64,000 nt of DNA from Sclerodactyla briareus (Eukaryota; Echinodermata; Holothuroidea; Dendrochirotida; Sclerodactylidae). This document shows, one piece after another, positions 11,475-24,248 of this stretch. Under the pieces are notes generated by a model that saw only the letters and a list, made by a program, of their open reading frames with translations, was not told the origin of the DNA and made no database searches. Where the stretch lies: the NCBI GenBank assembly GCA_026419785.1, contig JAODTK010004987.1:248001-312000 (forward strand), in the 5' to 3' direction. How positions within the stretch are numbered: the stretch's first letter is position 1; each line of letters opens with the position of its first letter. Both the position numbers and the translations under genes were made by a program.

Positions 11475-12660
11475 GAAGGCAAATGTTCCTCCTATTTTCA
11501 TGAGAGGCATTCGATCTCTTCCTTGTAATTACAAGTTAGTCAGTCTTACCTGTTATGGATGCAAGTGTTGGAAACACATGCAGTTGACAACGGCAGTACT
11601 GTTGATATGATTTTCCTAGACTTCCAAAAAGCTAAAAGGTTCCTCACGAGCGCCACTTCTCAAGTTGAAAAATTCGAGTCATTGAAATGAAATTTTCCTC
11701 AACTGGCTCCGCACTAGGGAGCAACGAGTTGTTATCATGGGCGTTCTTCTCCTTGAAAAAAATCACTAGTAGTGTTCTACAGGATTTGTTCTTGGGCCAC
11801 TACTTTTCCTGGCATAAAGCTTTTCTTGAAGCTTCGGTGCATTCCCAGAGTTAAAAAGTTTAGCGGAAGATACTATGTTGTATCGGGCAGTTGCTTCGAC
11901 AGAAGAGTTGCAATTGTCCAAAGATAAACTTGTATCATTCCAAAGGGTCTTCCGATTGACAAATGTTTGGCAATGGCGATAAGTGCAAAGGGTATGCATG
12001 TTGATTATTCCACAATGCACGTTTCCTTCAAGTTAAATGGGCAAAAGATCCATCAGATGGATTCGAAAAAAGATATCGGCAGCTCATTTGGATTCTTTTT
12101 TGAAACCCTCTAAGCAGTATGCTGAAGATGCGAGGAACGATAATTGGATTCTTGACTCGATGAGACTTAACTCCAGTTTCCTTGATAAAGATATTGTTGT
12201 CAGGCTTTTAAACAACTGGTGAGGCCCACTTAAAGTATTCTGTACAAGTGCAGAATCCTCACTTCTCGAAAGATAAGCAGATAAATAAACGTTCAACGGA
12301 GGGCTACTAGAATATTCACTGTCTTAGAAATTCACCTTACGAGGAAAGATTGAGACGTCTTGGTCTAACTTCGATGGAGCTGAGACAAAATTCGAGGTGA
12401 TTTGACTCAGGTTTCGAAAAGTGTCCATGGAATGAAGGGCCTTTCCGAGTTTTTCGAAGTTACCACCGATATGGGTTATTGCCTCAAGCTTCGTTGCAAA
12501 CGCTGTAAATTAGACATTCTTAACCTTCCTGAAGGTGTTGTTATGTTTGAGAGTCTTAATGCTTTCAAGAACAGTCTTCATTTATTCTCAAAGAATGTGG
12601 ACGAATTCTTTATGTATTTTGGTTTGTTTCCTGATGGAATTTGTCCTTCCTGACCCTTTT
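11475..12660 (+). mobile_element. CR1-like non-LTR retrotransposon, decayed RT fragment
   Basis: Frames joined by eye give, in order: RSLPCNYKLVSLTC (RT block near 11,508), DNGSTVDMIFLDFQKA (11,583-11,632), a frameshifted QRVVI block, VLGPLLFLA (near 11,790), SLAEDTMLYRAV (YADD-like region, 11,858-11,895), QRRATRIFT-like residues near 12,297, and MKGLSEFFEV through LRCKRCKLDI to ESLNAFKNSL (12,429-12,585). This is the order of a CR1-clade RT and its C-terminal domain. Compared with the family, about 40 residues are missing between the first two blocks, and the catalytic motif is degraded (AED for ADD). Several frameshifts and stops make it a pseudogene. Confidence 0.85.
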
Positions 12661-15249
12661 CGATAAACTAAACTGAACATATAGACAAGAATAAAACTCA
12701 ACTAAACGGAACTAACCCCCGCAGATCGACATAGCTTTTTATTAGACACCCAAAGACTCTCCTTGAAATTGTCCACTCGATGACTAAATTTGTTCAGTCT
12801 AGTAGTAGAGGGTCAAGAAGGAAACTTGAGTAATCATGAACGACGCTATTAGAACAGGGGCCTTAATTCACCAAATACAGAGATAAACTGTTTTGCGTTT
12901 CTGCAATTTCTTCAAATTATAACCACTGATACTATTAGGATAGCCGAACAACTGGATCAGTGGAATTATTCGTCGAATCCCAAGGGAAAAATTGTTAGGA
13001 AACTATTACTGATCGTACTCCTGTCACTGGATCTAATAATGGACCAATATGAGTGTCTTACTTTTCTGACTACTTCTAACAAGTGAAAAAAGCACAGTTA
13101 AACTCACCAGTATAGGCTGTTGAATAACCTCCCGTTGAGCTTAAAATGATGTGATATGACGAGGAGCCTAGTCTTTCAACATGATTCTTGGTTCTTATCC
13201 GACGCTTTCCTAAGGAATGTCTTCCTTAACCCAATCTCTCTCAAGAAAATGCCCTTCTGAGCCAACAGCATTTAAACCAAATAACATCTCAGGCCACTCA
13301 TGAAGCCAGACAACCCAACAAATCCGCCCCCGAACTCTATTTGCTACTGACGGAACAATGCGCATTAACAGCTACACTATGGTGATCAATTGCAACTTGA
13401 TCGAGACCTAACCGATACTCCCTCGGTGTCTAATGAATCAGAATCACTACTTCAGACTAAGTCCTCAATGGTGTACTTCCTGGAATGTACATGCTGAGAA
13501 ATGAAGTTATAATCATGACTGGAACTATTACTGTCAGATTGGGAAATATCTGGGTAGGTAAAATCACCCATGGTGAATGTCTTCTTCCCGGAGACGTGAG
13601 TTGTTCTTTCAGAGGAACCGTTGGGGGACGAAAAACAAACTCCATTTTTCGGAGAACTAGGGATACTTGAACTTGAGATGCACGGATTTATACATCACAT
13701 GGGGTTTACACTTACAGCACAGGATGTTATCCTAATAGTCAGACATGGCATTTCGACGAAACTCACCAGGGCAACATATCCAGGGAGAATCTGGCCAATC
13801 TTGTGTTTGGAAAACATGGCCTGGAGCTGTGAAGATGTCCACATTCAGCTTGTTATTTGCAATTATGCTGTAGATATGCTCCTGGACATGAAGCTGAAAA
13901 CTCATCGACCTCGCTAAGTCTTGAACACCACTGAACACGAAGGACTACAACGTGGATCTGAGTATAGTGCGCGGACAAGCCAGCGCATCAGTAGAAAGAC
14001 CGGTAGTACCTGTAAGTATCAGCGCAGGAAAGATGGTAAGTGCGGCTAATAATATTGTTACCAGGCCCAATGCTGAATAGACCACAAAAGAAACCCTGTC
14101 CGTCCCGACATCCGATGCCTTCTCAACAGTCATTCCCGCCTATTTTGACAGAAGCCATTCCAAAAAAAATTACTAACGTGCCTAATGTGTAATCACAAAA
14201 GATCAACTTTTCAAGCTCAAATATGGTGTTCATGCAGTTGGTCCTCACAAAGTATGTTAAATCAATATCTACATTCATGAATCGAACGTCAAATAAAAGT
14301 ATTGAGTTCCAGTGTGATTGTGTAAAACTTTATACAATAATATCAGGTTCCAATTATAAAATATGTCAAAATGCAGGTGATCTGTTAGTTACATCTTGCG
14401 TTTCAGTGCACACATTAATTAATACACTAACTGTACATTGTTAGCATAACGCCGTTGAACTTGATCACTTTGCTAAGACATGTAGTGAAACCAAATTTTA
14501 AACTATTCACTCGCTGTCTTTCGATATATACGATCCCTCTTGCACCGAAAACTATTCGCGACCGTCAGTTTAAGGGACTCTCTTGAGAATTTTCGCTAGC
14601 TGTCGTGAGGTGTGTTCATGAATGACATTATTCCACACATGCATGCATGTTGGCGTCGCAGCATGCAACCTCTTGTCAGACAACCAAAGTATTTATAATT
14701 AACTCACAGCAGACACGAGGTGCTGTCATTGCCATCAGAGTTTTGACATGTGGTAGAACCACTCGACCTATGATGGGTTTATCGAGCCTGCGATATTTGG
14801 CACATAGGGACCTATTTCTCACGATTCGACGGAGAATGCAGCTACATCCATAACAGTTTTAATACCATGTTTCCTAGCCTAATTATGTGTTAGAGATCAG
14901 TCCATGCACACAGTGGCTAGCGCAAAGGATAACAGGAGAGCGACTTAGTGACCACTATTCCGCACAAACCCAGAACCGATTTTGAACATCACTACCAGGT
15001 ATATATGGAAAAACCAGTCTGTATATCAATACTGGAGGTGACAGATAGCGCAGCCTTTTGACGTTGCCCGCTGGGTAGCACTGCGTTCGACGCCATGTCG
15101 CTCCTCACGATCTTCATTTGGTGGAAAAAATCAAAAACATTGCTGAGAGCACCTATCCGGAATGCATTGGTATTAAAATAGAGCCGTTCATGAGAAGAAA
15201 TCTAGATTACAAAGAAACAATCAACTATTCCTCGTTAACCCCTGGGTCA
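12661..15249. other. No gene recognised; several short ORFs
   Basis: A minus-strand frame at 13,945-14,133 encodes a hydrophobic stretch (VSFVVYSALGLVTILLAALT) that could be a membrane segment. The neighbouring minus frames at 13,732-13,938 and 13,457-13,645 are also open, but I could not join them by convincing splice sites. A plus-strand Cys-containing frame at 14,223-14,444 is unidentified. A host gene here is possible but unproven. Confidence 0.3.
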
Positions 15250-16379
15250 GAGTGTGTCAGGGCTGCCTACTTTTGCAGATTTTGGGGGAAATCCCCTATA
15301 CGTTCGATTTCCTACTTGCTTTTCCACCCCACGAGGCCTGAATATGACCTTTGAGCTACTCGTTTGAAAGGGGCACGCCTGTGTGACTTCAAAGTGTAGA
15401 ATTAAGAAAGCGTCATTTTTCTCGCGTCCGACCGATATCCTCTTCCTTGTCTACTGACGTTAATCCACGCCCAATAGTCCGAACATAATAATGCCGCCTG
15501 TTTTAGGCTCGTAATTATTTAGACTAATTATTCTCGAGAAACACAATCTGCGTGATTAGGGAGGTGAATAGAGCGGACCCAGACGGATCGTAACGGCAAT
15601 CATATTACTCATTCATACCTGAATAACTGATAAAAAATTGGCAGGTTCTAGGGAGGTTTGCCAATAACAATATTTGGAACAATTTGAGCAACTATTAATC
15701 CAGGAAACCGTTCAGTCAATCTATCAATTTCAGGAGTGAGTCTCCTAGGATCAACACTATTCGTACGGAAAGCTAATAACGGCCACTAACATGACGATAG
15801 GTTGTGAAATGCCGAAGTGAAGTTCTTTATGGGATTTCGGAACGTGACTACTTGAAACTGTGTCATGGTAATCGTCCTTGCTGCTGTGTCACCACTTAAC
15901 TTTCTACAGTTTACAAACATAATGCCTTGTTCTCCTTCCATGATGACCTCTTCCTGGAGGTTTTCAGTGGGTATGGTAAGGTTGATGACCCTCACTAGGA
16001 GTGAATTGAAGGTTAAGAAAAGTTTAGAGATGGGTTTGATGGACTGAAATATACATCCAGTCTCGATCGTTCTGTTTCTGGTTGAGAAATTGTTAAATCC
16101 GCAAGAAAATGGAATCACTCTACATCCTCACATTCTATACTACAACCTTGACGCGGATCTGGTCCCCTTGAATTTGGCGCGCTTCTATCAAATACACGGT
16201 GGCGCCGAGACTGGGGAACTGCTCTGTATTTACATAGGCAATATACGATTGCACTCGTCAGAGCAACTGCCTCGTTTCAATATTTAGCATACACGTTTGG
16301 TTTCACATGGGTTTCACTAGAGTTCCACTGCTGTTAGTAATACATCGATAATTAAACGTCTTGTGGAAGGCTTATTGGA

Positions 16380-19300
16380 ATTCATTCATGGATTTTTTGG
16401 AAGGTTCAGATTTAGTGATGGCAGAGGTTTCCGGTTTGAAAAGCCGTAGGTGAATCCAGTTGGTATCATCTAACGGAATTTTGGGAAGCTGCCAATTATA
16501 GTGTCACGTAGACATCGACTGTTCAAACAAGTTCTGACAAGTACCGTGCATCTGACGTGTAACAGCCAATGCCGTTGGGTTGAATCCATTTCAAATGAGG
16601 CAGATGTCAGTTGGGGGCTCCAAATTGAATTTAACCCCGGTATACTGGTCCTCTCCGAATGCTATATAGAATCTTAATTTTGGGTCCTGTACGTAGTTTC
16701 CCTGAAAGGTCGCCTTTGTTTTATATGATTTATTGTTCTGGTTACTTTACTCATCAACACTAAATACTGTAACCTCCAACTAAGGGGGTTGGAATCTTCA
16801 TCCCATTCACCTCCTGCATATCGCAGGAAATCAATTTCTAGGGTCCTCAGTCAGCCCGTGTGAAAGGATTTGCGGAAAGGGGACCTGGTGATGGTGATAT
16901 CAGCTCGGAGGTACATTTAGTAGGTTCATGACGGTGTTCAGCGCTGCGAAATAGTGGCAATTGCTACAGGTAACACCGATTAACGAAGCGTGATCTGTGT
17001 TATTCCGAGCCAAAGAGTTACGATCTCTGCTCCGACTGGGGTAGGGAGACGATGGAAAGCTGTAATGCCAAACTGAACCCGGTGTGAAATCCCTTTCTAT
17101 TTCGTTATTCTAGATGGCTTCATGCCAAAATTGTTGCCAGTAGCGGGGGTTGAGTTAGGGTTGATCGACGTTGGGGAGCGCGAAGTTCACACTCATGGGA
17201 GGCTGATCCGAACTACAGGTTGTCAGTGTGCACCGGGTTCATTCACCCTCGAAAATCTATAGGATGAATAAGAGAAAGTCATCATAGATCCTCATACTGG
17301 CGGTGACTTTTTGGGTATCCGGTGATGTTGTGTTAGCGATTGGAGTCAACGCATGACCCACGACAGTGCAACCGGTGTTTTTATTTTCATGGAAGGCCGA
17401 CTCCAGGTGTACTGAGTTCAGCGTGTCTGATTTCGTGAGAAAAAATACCTCACAAAGAGGTTTATTTCTCGAGAACTGCACAACTCTGTTACTGGAGTAC
17501 GTTTGGGGCGATACCAGGTGCACCGACACCCAGTCTCTTACTATGCATGTGAGCAGAGGACGATGAACTCCATCTCACATTGCATTCAGTGGCCGTAAAG
17601 TAACGAAGGATACAAAGGACTAGGGACAGCGAGCACCTACAAATTTTTGTTGGTTGTAACGATGGGGGCCGTGATTGATGAAGACATGTGTCTATGCTAA
17701 TAACTGTAACACTAGGTCCTCATATTGATATGTGTGAAAGCGGTAATAGCCGATATGATAGTAGATGTGTGCTCGGTAATGATGAGATTAATGACAAGAA
17801 AACGGCCATGGAACTGCTGTAGTCAATGTGGGAGGTTACTGATTGAAATCTAGTAAGATAACAGCACGAAACCATAATTGGTGAAAACCGAGTTGCATAG
17901 GTAGTGTATTTGTGAAGCCGCTGCACAATATTCCGAAAGGTTGGGAGGCAGTACAGGTCGCCTATAAGCCACTAGGAATCCTAATGTGGAACTGTACTTA
18001 GCATACCGCGTATCGCTCGCATGCAAATATACAAATAGGGATTGGACGCACTAATGCCTAAACGGTGGTCAAGAACAGATTAGGCTGACAATTTGTGATG
18101 GAAAAGTGAGAGTTAAACTACTCCGTCGATTGGCGATCTCCATGGCTGCTGGACGGGACGTGCACAATGGCCCGTTGCTGGCAAGAACTTGTGCGCCAAA
18201 TAGACTCAGATTCGGACCGCTACACGTTACAAGTACTCAGCTTTGAAGATATGAACGGTATGATCCGGAATGTATGTTTATCCGAGAGTGGATGGTGTGT
18301 TGCATCCTGCAGGAGCGTCTACGCCAATAATTTGTCACATCATGTTACTACTAGGAAACTATTAGAGATCTGAAGCCATGGTACCATGGGCCCTAACAAA
18401 TAACAATGTAACATTAATTTGTAGACGCCCAAGTTGGTAGCCACGCTGTCCTCGAGCCAATGCATATTCAACGGGTGTCATGCCGAATGAGTAGCAGGCC
18501 TCCGTTATTTTCTTTTCGTATTATCGTCTTTAGTTGAATGCAAATCATCAGTCCCCTTTTACTCCCGAGATGTGGATGGATTAGGAATGGATGTAACTCC
18601 TGTCTGAGCAGATGCGGGAGTAACTGTTTTTCATGTAGCCTTCATTGATTTCCGCGAGGGGTATGTCCATAAAAATTACTGCAAATCGTGGTGCAGAGAG
18701 TCCGTATAGGCCTGGTGTATAAAAAAGAATTAATGTATTGTGTTTACGCTTGTTGCGATACAATCACTACCAGAATGAGCCATGCAATCACTACCAAGAT
18801 TGAGTAAAATTACAATATTCAATATTCCTCCATATATACAGCATCTGATTTTGTGGAACGTCCGCCATCTTTTCCCGGATTTCTCTTGTCATCTTGTTAT
18901 TAGATAGGCCTACTTGCTGATGGAAGATGGGCAATGCGCAGTCCGGAAAAGGAATGTTTTCAAATTACTCGTGTGGAAGCGGAATGTAAATGCAAGGGTT
19001 TGCCGCCCGGGACGTGGTCAGATATGGGGGTGTCAAATCGATACTTACTTGTGATTGCGCAATTATTTGAGTTGATGAAAAATTGGCTATACTCTAGGCG
19101 TTTCGTAACTGCAATTCCATGCCACCATGGATTCGTTGTTCTATAGTCAATTCACTGGCTGCTGGGACAGGCGGATTGTCTTTTGCCGAGTTGCCGTCTC
19201 GAATATGTTGGAAATTGGTAGTATTGTTTACATAGACGTCACGTACAGACTGTAATAAAAATCTAGTTCGTATCTAGCGTATTGGCGTGTTATTATCACT

Positions 19301-19510
19301 CGTACGCACTATGCATCTCATTATGTATCTCAGCATGCTCCACAGATATTATACTGATCACTGTGACTCGTAAATCCGCGCAATATTGTGAACAACCTAA
19401 TAACCAGAACCAGTGTCTCCATTCATCGTGTCGCCGGGAGCTCCGCCAATAGATGGCCACATGCAGCGCTCACGAACATTTTGTAAGGGAATAATGTGAA
19501 ATAGAAGGGA
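16380..19510. other. About 3.1 kb present in block A, absent from block B
   Basis: In B the sequence runs directly from the counterpart of 16,375 (GTTTATTAGAAGG, near 33,395) to the counterpart of about 19,515 (GGAAAAACAATAA). I found no clear terminal repeats, so insertion in A and deletion in B are both open. A minus-strand frame of 90 codons (17,257-17,529) and plus frames at 17,366-17,566, 18,167-18,373 and 18,934-19,146 have no recognised motifs. Confidence 0.6.
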
Positions 19511-19679
19511 GAAAGGAAACACAAAACAAACCTTTACAGTCCGTAAATCCAATTCGAAATTGATTCACACGGGATATTTATAGATCAAAAAGCGTTCCAT
19601 ATTACAAGACTACTCATAATATGGTGAGGATCATTCAAAGATTTGCATATATTTCTCTCGCAAAACTGATATGAATAAC

Positions 19680-21130
19680 TAAAGGCTAATCTCCAATTGT
19701 CCTTCATCTAAAAACTACTGAAAGAGCAGTCTGTGAGCAGATAACGCAGTACTTAATTGCAATGGGTTGCTGGAGCCTCTTCAATCAGCGTACAGAAAAT
19801 TTTGTAGCGTTGAAACAGCGCTTACAAAGTGCACAGTGACATAATTTCAGCCTTGGACTCGAAAATGGTTGTTCCCAGTGTGTACCTCGATTTATCTGCA
19901 GCCTTGACTGCGTCGATCATGACATTCTCCTTGAACGCTGAACAACAACTTGGTCTCACTCAGGTTCCTCTTCATATGGATTCAACTAATCTCGCGAGAT
20001 GGAGCCAAGTTGTGACTGTTAGCGGGACCCGTGGTGAGCCTGTGAAAGTGGACTGTGGTGTCCCACAGGGCTCTGTGTTGGGCCCACTCCTCTTTCGCTG
20101 TACACTAGCCCTCTCTGCGACCTCCTCAGATCATCCTCTGTGAAGTTCCACGTGTACGCTGATGACGTCCTTGTCAACCAGCTGATATCGACTCGTCAAT
20201 AGTCGTCTCGAGAGATGTATCGATAATGTCAATGACTGGATGACCAGAAAATACGCTCAAACTCAACCCTAGTAAAACTGAGTTTATTATTTTTGATGCA
20301 AGACTGTTTTAGATCAAACTCAGACGCTTTTCGATCCGTGATTACTCCTTCCGCGAGGTTCGCAATTCTGGGGATCTTCTACTCGATAATTCCATGGGTT
20401 CCCCATGTCAATACTATTTCTCGTTCAGCCGGGATTCAGCTAAAATATCTTAGGAGGATTCGTTCTTATCTCAACGAAAATGCTTCTTTACATAGTGCTA
20501 TGCCTTTATTACCTCTAAACTTGACTACTGTAACTCTCTCCTGTTCGGCCTACCCATTACCACTCTCAAACCGCTGCAGCGGATCCTCAACTCTACCGCA
20601 AGGGTTGTCTGCCGCGTTCGTCCTATGGACAGTATTACAACCAATCCTAATCAACTTCACTGGCTTCCATTATGAACGCATTCAGTTTAAGATTACTACT
20701 CAGCATTCAAGTTCTATCCCACACGGACCCGCATACCTCAGTCATCTGCTGAAGGATTACAAGCCTCGCCGTCTCCGTCACCTCAGATCTGCCGACAGAA
20801 ACCTCCTGATTGTCCAGCACATCAATTCCCTCAAGACTGGCGAGCGTGGTTTCTCACATGCTGCCGCCACCCCGCACTATATAACAGACTCCTGAAGATC
20901 TCCGTCATTGTCAGAACTCGGTATACATTCAAGTCCCGTCTAAAAACTCATTTGTTTAATTTGTTGTCATTAAGTTATGCTTGTTTCGCAGTTTTCTGTT
21001 TTTTGTCACGAGTTGCCTCGACCTTTTGGGAAGGCGCTATATAAATATTTGTTTATATTATTATTATATTATTATTTTATTGTATATCTTGTCTTTAATA
21101 TATAATTTTTTTTTTGAATAATAATAATGA
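19680..21130 (+). mobile_element. L2/CR1-like non-LTR retrotransposon, 5'-truncated
   Basis: RT blocks in order: LEPLQSAYRKF (19,770), YLDLSAALT (a frameshifted AFDTxDHD block, 19,882-19,915), SQVVTVSGTRGEPVKVDCG then VPQGSVLGPLLF (20,005-20,094), and the catalytic YADD at 20,155-20,166. The C-terminal domain follows, with NTISRSAGIQLKYLRRIR (20,410-20,465), PAYLSHLLKDYKPRR and TFKSRLKTHLFNL (20,920-20,960). The 3' end is AAGGCGCTATATAAAT plus an (ATT)-rich tail (21,031-21,125), typical of L2/CR1 elements. The endonuclease and ORF1 are absent. At least six frameshifts break the frame although motif identity is high, which suggests recent insertion, indel errors, or both. Block B lacks it. Confidence 0.92.
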
Positions 21131-21184
21131 CCATATGACTAACTGCAACAAATTGCTGATACCGTACACGTTGTGTGAGTTTAT

Positions 21185-21850
21185 TATGACGTGTAGTTAG
21201 AAAACGCATTCCCACTGTGACATTCTTTGTTGTCAAATCTGACTAAAGTATATAACTTACAATGATATGGAGATCATCGAACTACAGTTTTCTGAAAATG
21301 TTACTCTGCTTTATTAAATAGAAATCCATTATTGCACGAACAAGAAGGATAAAGCTCACGGTATTTTCAGACCGGTGACGATTCTATATGAGTCATGAAA
21401 CTCGTCACATTTGGAACAGTCGTCGAAAAGCAATTCAATATCTTTATCAACCCATATGGAAGAGACCTATACATAACAAATCCGAAATAAGCTGCTCCAA
21501 TATACTATACAGAGGTTTATATAATACAAGATTAGTTGAACCAGTAGTAAAAAGTTTTGCACATCAGAAATGATTGATTGACTCGAGTCAGTCACGATAT
21601 TTTGTCAGACGCCTCTGAGCCATCGACCGACATATAAGTACACCGCCTTAGTGAATAACATCGATCGTCTCGCATTGATGAATTGAACATAGGTATTCTC
21701 AGACACCTCAGTGGATAATCATAATTCTTGCATTCATAGATCCAATCTTTGCCATTTTCAGACTTTTTGTTACCACATCAGGTCTTGACGTTTGAGTAGA
21801 TAAGATTGGCTAGGGGAAGACATACTGTAAATGATGGTGTGTAGATGTTG
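21185..21850. other. About 670 bp present in A, absent from B
   Basis: B passes from GTGTGAGTAGTCTTATG straight to GCGAAATACTGGCGAATG, whereas A has extra sequence between the counterparts. No coding motif or terminal repeat was recognised. It lies just downstream of the L2-like tail. Confidence 0.5.
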
Positions 21851-22210
21851 GTCTCCTGGCGAACTACTGGCGAATGTTTCTTGACACTGATTTGCCAAGA
21901 AACATGAAATAATAAACCTGGATCCTCGAAAATAAATGCTTATTTATAAATACCAACTTTGATGCCGTTCTCAATTCGATTTGAAAGGATTTGCTTTCAT
22001 AAACAAGCCTAGATCTGTTTCAAGACCACACTGTCATCCGGGTGGCAAATGGACGAAATCTTATTATTGTGACATTTCTAGGTTACACCTGCCAAGTACA
22101 TGCGTGTTGCCTCAGGTACACTTTATCATACTTTATCTGGGCAGTAATTTACAGTCATACTATTGAATAGTAATATGTACGACAGGCACTCTCAAACAAT
22201 AGCCAATTGA

Positions 22211-23098
22211 TTGACATGAAAATAGAAACAGAAACAACGTCAGCGTAGAGAACCAGCTTCGCAGAGAGGTAATTGCAACAGCACCTCAGCGACTCTTGCA
22301 GATTCGTTCAGGACGACAAAGATTTACCCATATTGTCGTCCTTAATGGGTGAGAGACATCGCTGATCACATATGAGGCTCAAATACTGTCTCCGACGACA
22401 TTTCGTTTCGCGGTTTCTGTGAGGGGCTCGGAGAAGCCGAGTACACTTCATTTACGGTGCAGTGACGATATTTTCACACCTGTCAGTGGGCTTACACTGG
22501 AAGCTGAATGCTCTCCCACAAACGTACCTATGAAGTACCAATTAAGAGAAAAACTGGTATAAACTTTTGGACCAGTTTCAACGCAGACAACCTTTATCCT
22601 CGACAAAATGAGCAAGGTTCCGTTGGATTAGCCTGAATTTAGTATTTTGAAATGACATATTGACATGAAAATAGAAACAGAAACAACGTCAGCGTAGAGA
22701 ACCAGCTTCGCAGAGAGGTAATTGCAACAGCACCTCAGCGACTCTTGCAGATTCGTTCAGGACGACAAAGATTTACCCATATTGTCGTCCTTAATGGGTG
22801 AGAGACATCGCTGATCACATATGAGGAGGCTCAATACTGTCTCCGACGACATTTTCGCGGTTTCTGTGAGGGGCTCGGAGAAACCGTGTACACTTCATCT
22901 ACGGTGCAGTGACGATATTTTCACCACCTGTCAGTGGGCTTACACTGGAAGCTGAATGCTCTCCCACAAACGTACCTATGAAGTACCAATTAAGAGAAAA
23001 ACTGGTATAAACTTTTGGACCAGTTTCAACGCAGACAACCTTTATCCTCGACAAAATGAAGCAAGGTTCCATTGGATTAGCCTGAATTTAGTATTTTA
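22211..23098. repeat. 449-bp tandem duplication inside block A
   Basis: Both copies begin TTGACATGAAAATAGAAAC (22,211 and 22,660) and end CCTGAATTTAGTATTTT. They are nearly identical, differing by a few substitutions and short indels. Block B has a single, much more diverged copy (about 33,987-34,420), so the tandem duplication is younger than the A/B duplication. Confidence 0.97.
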
Positions 23099-23949
23099 GG
23101 TAAACATGGTACAGATTCTTTGTGATTTATTATCAACGATTCTCCAATTACTTAGAGTCTCACAAGACACAACAGGTGGACCTGGCATTTTATTGTTCCC
23201 AGTTGATAGGAGCGAGCCTTTGTGCGTTTATTCTGACGCTTTCGTTCGCGATCGGCAGACCTGGACGAACGGGGTTTAATCGACGGAAAACTCTAATGTA
23301 AAATCTAAACCGCGATATATCCCGAGCAATTTCGTACCGCTTGCCATTAGGGTTTATCTGTTATACAGACTTTATATGTGACAATCAAAGTAGGTGATTT
23401 ACAGTAACGACCTAATTAGCTCCTAGTATGATTGGTATCCCTGCGTTCCTTCAGGCGTAATTTTAAAGAATACTGGATCCCTAATGTTCTTCCGTCATGA
23501 ATCAACTTTAATCCGAGAAGGCGTGTTAAGGCCTCGGAAGGTTGTTCATTCATTCCTTGAGGCGGACTTTCACAAGGCAGAATATGGTGATAAAAGACTT
23601 AATTAATGGGGCCATGTTTCTGTCAAATAGAAGGGCGAAATCAGAGTAGTGGGGTGGGGTACCTTAGTGTGAGCAAAAATTTGATATCGATATCCATTTC
23701 ACGAGGGCACACTGGAAGTTTCCTTGCAGTCACCGAAGCCAGTAAGTAAGCTACTTCTGAACGACGTTTATAATGTGGTGATTGCGTACGTCATACCGAA
23801 AAAAAATAACTAAAACGACTTGTCTCAGAGCGTAGGGTCATTAGGCCTATTGTCTTCGGAACAAAGAGGAATGAAACGTTTCACTTCCCCAAAAGCATAC
23901 GAAGGCTTAATTATTTGTTCAAATTTATTGTAATTTGAAACAGAACTTA

Positions 23950-24248
23950 AAGCAGAGGGTCGGATTAGTTCGATTGATGGAGCTCAGGACTGGTAATCGA
24001 AAGGTTGCAAGTTCGAATCCCAATGACCAACTTTTCCGGTGTACCCTTGGGTAGGTACTTCGTCTCCATTGCCTAACCACAAGAGGCGCGTAATTGGGGG
24101 CCTGTGAGGAATTTGAGTGCAAACTACGACTACAATGCAACACTCCTAGCATCTCCGGGATGTCGGAGAGAGTACGGTTCCTGTGATCGGAGTTCAGTGA
24201 TATCTTAAAAGTGCTGTGAGAACGTCTACGAGTTGAAAGCGCTATATA
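23950..24248 (+). mobile_element. tRNA-derived SINE with CR1/L2-type tail and 8-bp TSD
   Basis: The head resembles a tRNA gene with pol III boxes: an A-box-like TTAGTTCGATTGATGG near 23,966 and a B box GCAAGTTCGAATCC at about 24,006-24,019. The body contains CCCTTGGGTAGGTACTTCG, a diverged form of a core common in SINEs. The tail AAAGCGCTATATA matches the ends of CR1/L2 elements such as the one ending at 21,125, implying mobilisation by that LINE machinery. The direct repeat AGAACTTA flanks it at 23,942-23,949 and 24,249-24,256. Block B lacks the SINE at the matching place (near 35,235-35,260), which supports the boundaries. Confidence 0.92.

Noticed and set aside
15786..16118. Minus-strand ORF of 110 codons in block A as an Ig-like gene
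   Set aside because: It has a Gly-Glu...Val-x-Cys pattern, and the block B counterpart is partly similar, but B is frameshifted and is interrupted by the MITE-like insertion, and no second cysteine fits.
17075..17241. Short inverted pair TGAACCCGGTG / CACCGGGTTCA as a 167-bp MITE
   Set aside because: Only about 11 bp match, with no target duplication or second copy seen in the window.
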